From: CAZCSY01 sp964501505
GTDB taxonomy: Bacteria > Omnitrophota > Gorgyraeia > Velamenicoccales > Velamenicoccaceae
NCBI GenBank assembly: GCA_964501505.1
Contig: CAZCSY010000019.1
Coordinates: forward strand, 1-21,453
DNA length: 21,453 nt
Direction: 5' to 3'
In this document: one piece after another, positions 20,640 to 21,453 of the stretch
Position numbering within the stretch: the first letter of the stretch is position 1
Layout of the letters: each line of letters begins with the position of its first letter
Position numbers and translations under genes: made by a program
The notes under the pieces: model-generated
What the model was told of the DNA's origin: nothing
What the model saw: only the letters and a program-made list of their open reading frames with translations
The model's database searches: none

Positions 20640-20801
20640 CCCCCCCCCGCGTGTAAAGACGCACAAACCCACACAGATTCAAAGGAGAATCTTATGTCCG
20701 GCCTGTTCGGTGTTGTCTCCGAAGACGGACGAAACAAAAAGAATCCGTGCCGTCCGGCAAGAAGGGGTAGCGCCATCGTCCCATCGGACAGAAGGGAGGA
20801 G
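20640..20801 (+). other. Structured region between small basic gene and terminator
   Basis: From 20640 to 20648 is a run of nine C. GCGT (20649-20652) pairs with ACGC (20659-20662). AGATTC (20675-20680) pairs with GAATCT (20687-20692), holding AAAGGA in the loop, just before an ATG at 20694. Further on, TGTTCG with CG-A-AACA and TTGTC with GACGG can form a hairpin around 20704-20737. The ATG at 20694 opens 70 codons beginning MSGLFGVVSEDG, but this frame runs through the terminator and sigma promoter, so I do not call it a gene. A leader peptide or gene remnant is possible. Confidence 0.35.
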
Positions 20802-20835
20802 GGAGACGCCGCGAGCGGTCGTCTCCTTTTGTCTT
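20802..20835 (+). terminator. Intrinsic terminator
   Basis: GGAGACG (20802-20808) pairs with CGTCTCC (20820-20826), with an inner CCG/CGG extension and a CGAG loop, followed by TTTTGTCTT. This is the clearest rho-independent terminator in the window. GTCTCC at 20715-20720 could instead pair with GGAGAC of this stem, which would stop the terminator from forming. Confidence 0.72.
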
Positions 20836-20869
20836 GGGAAACAACCGCACATCCGGGTGGAGGGAATCG

Positions 20870-20898
20870 GGAACTTTCCGGCTCCTTGCGTTGTCTAA
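20870..20898 (+). promoter_or_regulatory. SigmaE/ECF-type promoter upstream of the sigma gene
   Basis: GGAACTT (20870-20876), a 16-base spacer and GTCTAA (20893-20898). Both boxes equal the classical RpoE consensus. Transcription should begin near 20905, leaving a leader of about 14 bases to the ATG at 20919. Position directly before an ECF sigma gene suggests autoregulation. Confidence 0.75.
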
Positions 20899-20918
20899 TC
20901 AGTTGAAGACATAGTCTT

Positions 20919-21453
20919 ATGAGCCGTATCACATCCCAAACGGTACACGAGGCCGCCCGGGGTAACGTGGGGGCCTTCGAGGAGATCTACCGGAAGACCT
21001 CCGGCTTTGTCTACAATGTGGCCTGGCGCATGACGGGCAACAAAGAGGATGCCGAAGAGGTCACGCAAAACGTCTTCGTGACCGTTTACAACAAGCTGGG
21101 TGGCTTCCGTTTTGAGGCGTCGCTCGAGACCTGGCTCTACCGCATAACGGTGAACCTGTCATTGAATCATATAAAAAAAACGGCCCGGGAACGCAACGTG
21201 ACGGTCTCTTACGACGATGCGCTGACGCATGCGGCCGAAGACATCGAACGTGCCGCCGTGCCGGCACAAGAGCCGGCTGACCCAGAGTTCCTTGAAAAGA
21301 TGCTCGAGAACCTTAACCCGGACCAGAAGGCCTGCATCGTGCTGCGCAGCATCGAAGGATTGAGCTACCGGGAAATCGCCCGCACCCTGGGCATCAACAT
21401 CAATACGGTGCGCACACGCATCAAGAGGGGCCGGCAGGTCCTGCTGGCCCTGA
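20919..21453 (+). CDS. ECF (RpoE-like) sigma factor, partial at window end
   Basis: At least 178 residues of an ECF sigma factor; the frame stays open at the window edge, so only the last few residues should be missing. Region 2 is seen in GAFEEIYRKTSGFVYNVAWRMTGNKEDAEEVTQNVF (first 55 residues), which binds core RNA polymerase and melts the -10. Region 4 is the helix-turn-helix SYREIARTLGININTVRTRIKRGR (149-172), which binds the -35. A short linker with Ala/Glu-rich sequence joins them. ECF factors usually respond to envelope stress through an anti-sigma factor; the next gene, outside the window, would be the natural candidate. The promoter in front matches the RpoE type. No Shine-Dalgarno is evident. 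Confidence 0.92.
   Translation, partial: MSRITSQTVHEAARGNVGAFEEIYRKTSGFVYNVAWRMTGNKEDAEEVTQNVFVTVYNKLGGFRFEASLETWLYRITVNLSLNHIKKTARERNVTVSYDDALTHAAEDIERAAVPAQEPADPEFLEKMLENLNPDQKACIVLRSIEGLSYREIARTLGININTVRTRIKRGRQVLLAL

Noticed and set aside
20750..20800. Resemblance of the AAGGGGTAGCG segment to a manganese (yybP-ykoY) riboswitch
   Set aside because: The required core GGGGAGUAGC and the second conserved loop are not present; the match covers only a few bases.
20694..20906. 70-codon frame as a full gene
   Set aside because: It runs through a clear intrinsic terminator and the sigma promoter, so a complete product is unlikely; it is kept only as a possible leader or remnant.
1..21453. tRNA, rRNA, CRISPR array, insertion sequence or phage genes
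   Set aside because: I saw no transposase, integrase, regularly spaced repeat or RNA-gene signature; codon use and strand bias look uniform across the window.

Overview
The window is a gene-dense, GC-rich bacterial chromosome segment with about 26 protein genes, nearly all on the + strand. It suggests a free-living Gram-negative-type (diderm) bacterium: there is an OmpA/Pal-like protein with a LysM domain, a lipoprotein with a peptidoglycan-binding domain, an AsmA-like protein, PilZ and GGDEF-type signalling proteins, LexA and an ECF sigma factor. The mix of a DUF4416 protein, a PflX-like radical SAM protein, a DUF3568-like domain and many small unassigned membrane proteins fits an uncultured lineage such as Omnitrophota or a Desulfobacterota-like group. 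No rRNA or other phylogenetic marker is present, so this placement is inference. I see no rRNA, tRNA, CRISPR array, transposase or phage gene.

Layout. 1-2394: two PilZ proteins flanking a 48-residue zinc-ribbon protein, then DUF4416 and PflX-like radical SAM genes that overlap. 2395-4333: a gap with two hairpins and a promoter, two small membrane proteins, and a receiver/GGDDF/MshEN-like signalling protein. 4334-7713: a strongly structured leader, a four-CxxC zinc protein, a secreted carbohydrate-binding-like protein, uppP and an acyl-CoA ligase. 7714-9761: a promoter, a membrane-anchored unknown, a metallo-beta-lactamase-fold hydrolase, a small helical protein and lexA. 9758-10060: the only - strand gene, convergent with lexA. 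10096-11542: a coiled-coil membrane protein and a secreted protein. 11543-16054: a promoter, a CheY-like regulator, a peptidoglycan-binding lipoprotein, OmpA-LysM, a radical SAM protein, an MA-like peptidase and a YgjP-like metallopeptidase. 16081-18748: a DUF6504-like gene behind a promoter containing a perfect dyad, an AsmA/DUF3568-like protein and a polytopic membrane protein. 18767-20404: a pyruvate kinase without its C-terminal domain and two small membrane proteins. 20450-21453: a 46-residue basic protein, a structured terminator region and an autoregulated-looking ECF sigma factor cut by the window end.

How the genes work together. Much of the content concerns the cell envelope (UppP lipid-carrier recycling, peptidoglycan-binding outer-membrane proteins, AsmA-like protein, ECF sigma factor) and signalling (PilZ, receiver domains). 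Two regulatory observations stand out. First, four genes (10131, 16123, 18802, 20485) have a sigma70-type promoter with a 17-base spacer and a -10 box ending exactly 6 bases before the ATG, which predicts leaderless mRNAs. Second, the ECF sigma gene has a GGAACTT-N16-GTCTAA promoter identical to the classical sigmaE form. A possible SOS link (LexA in the window, a DUF6504-like gene with an operator-like dyad) is a weaker hypothesis.
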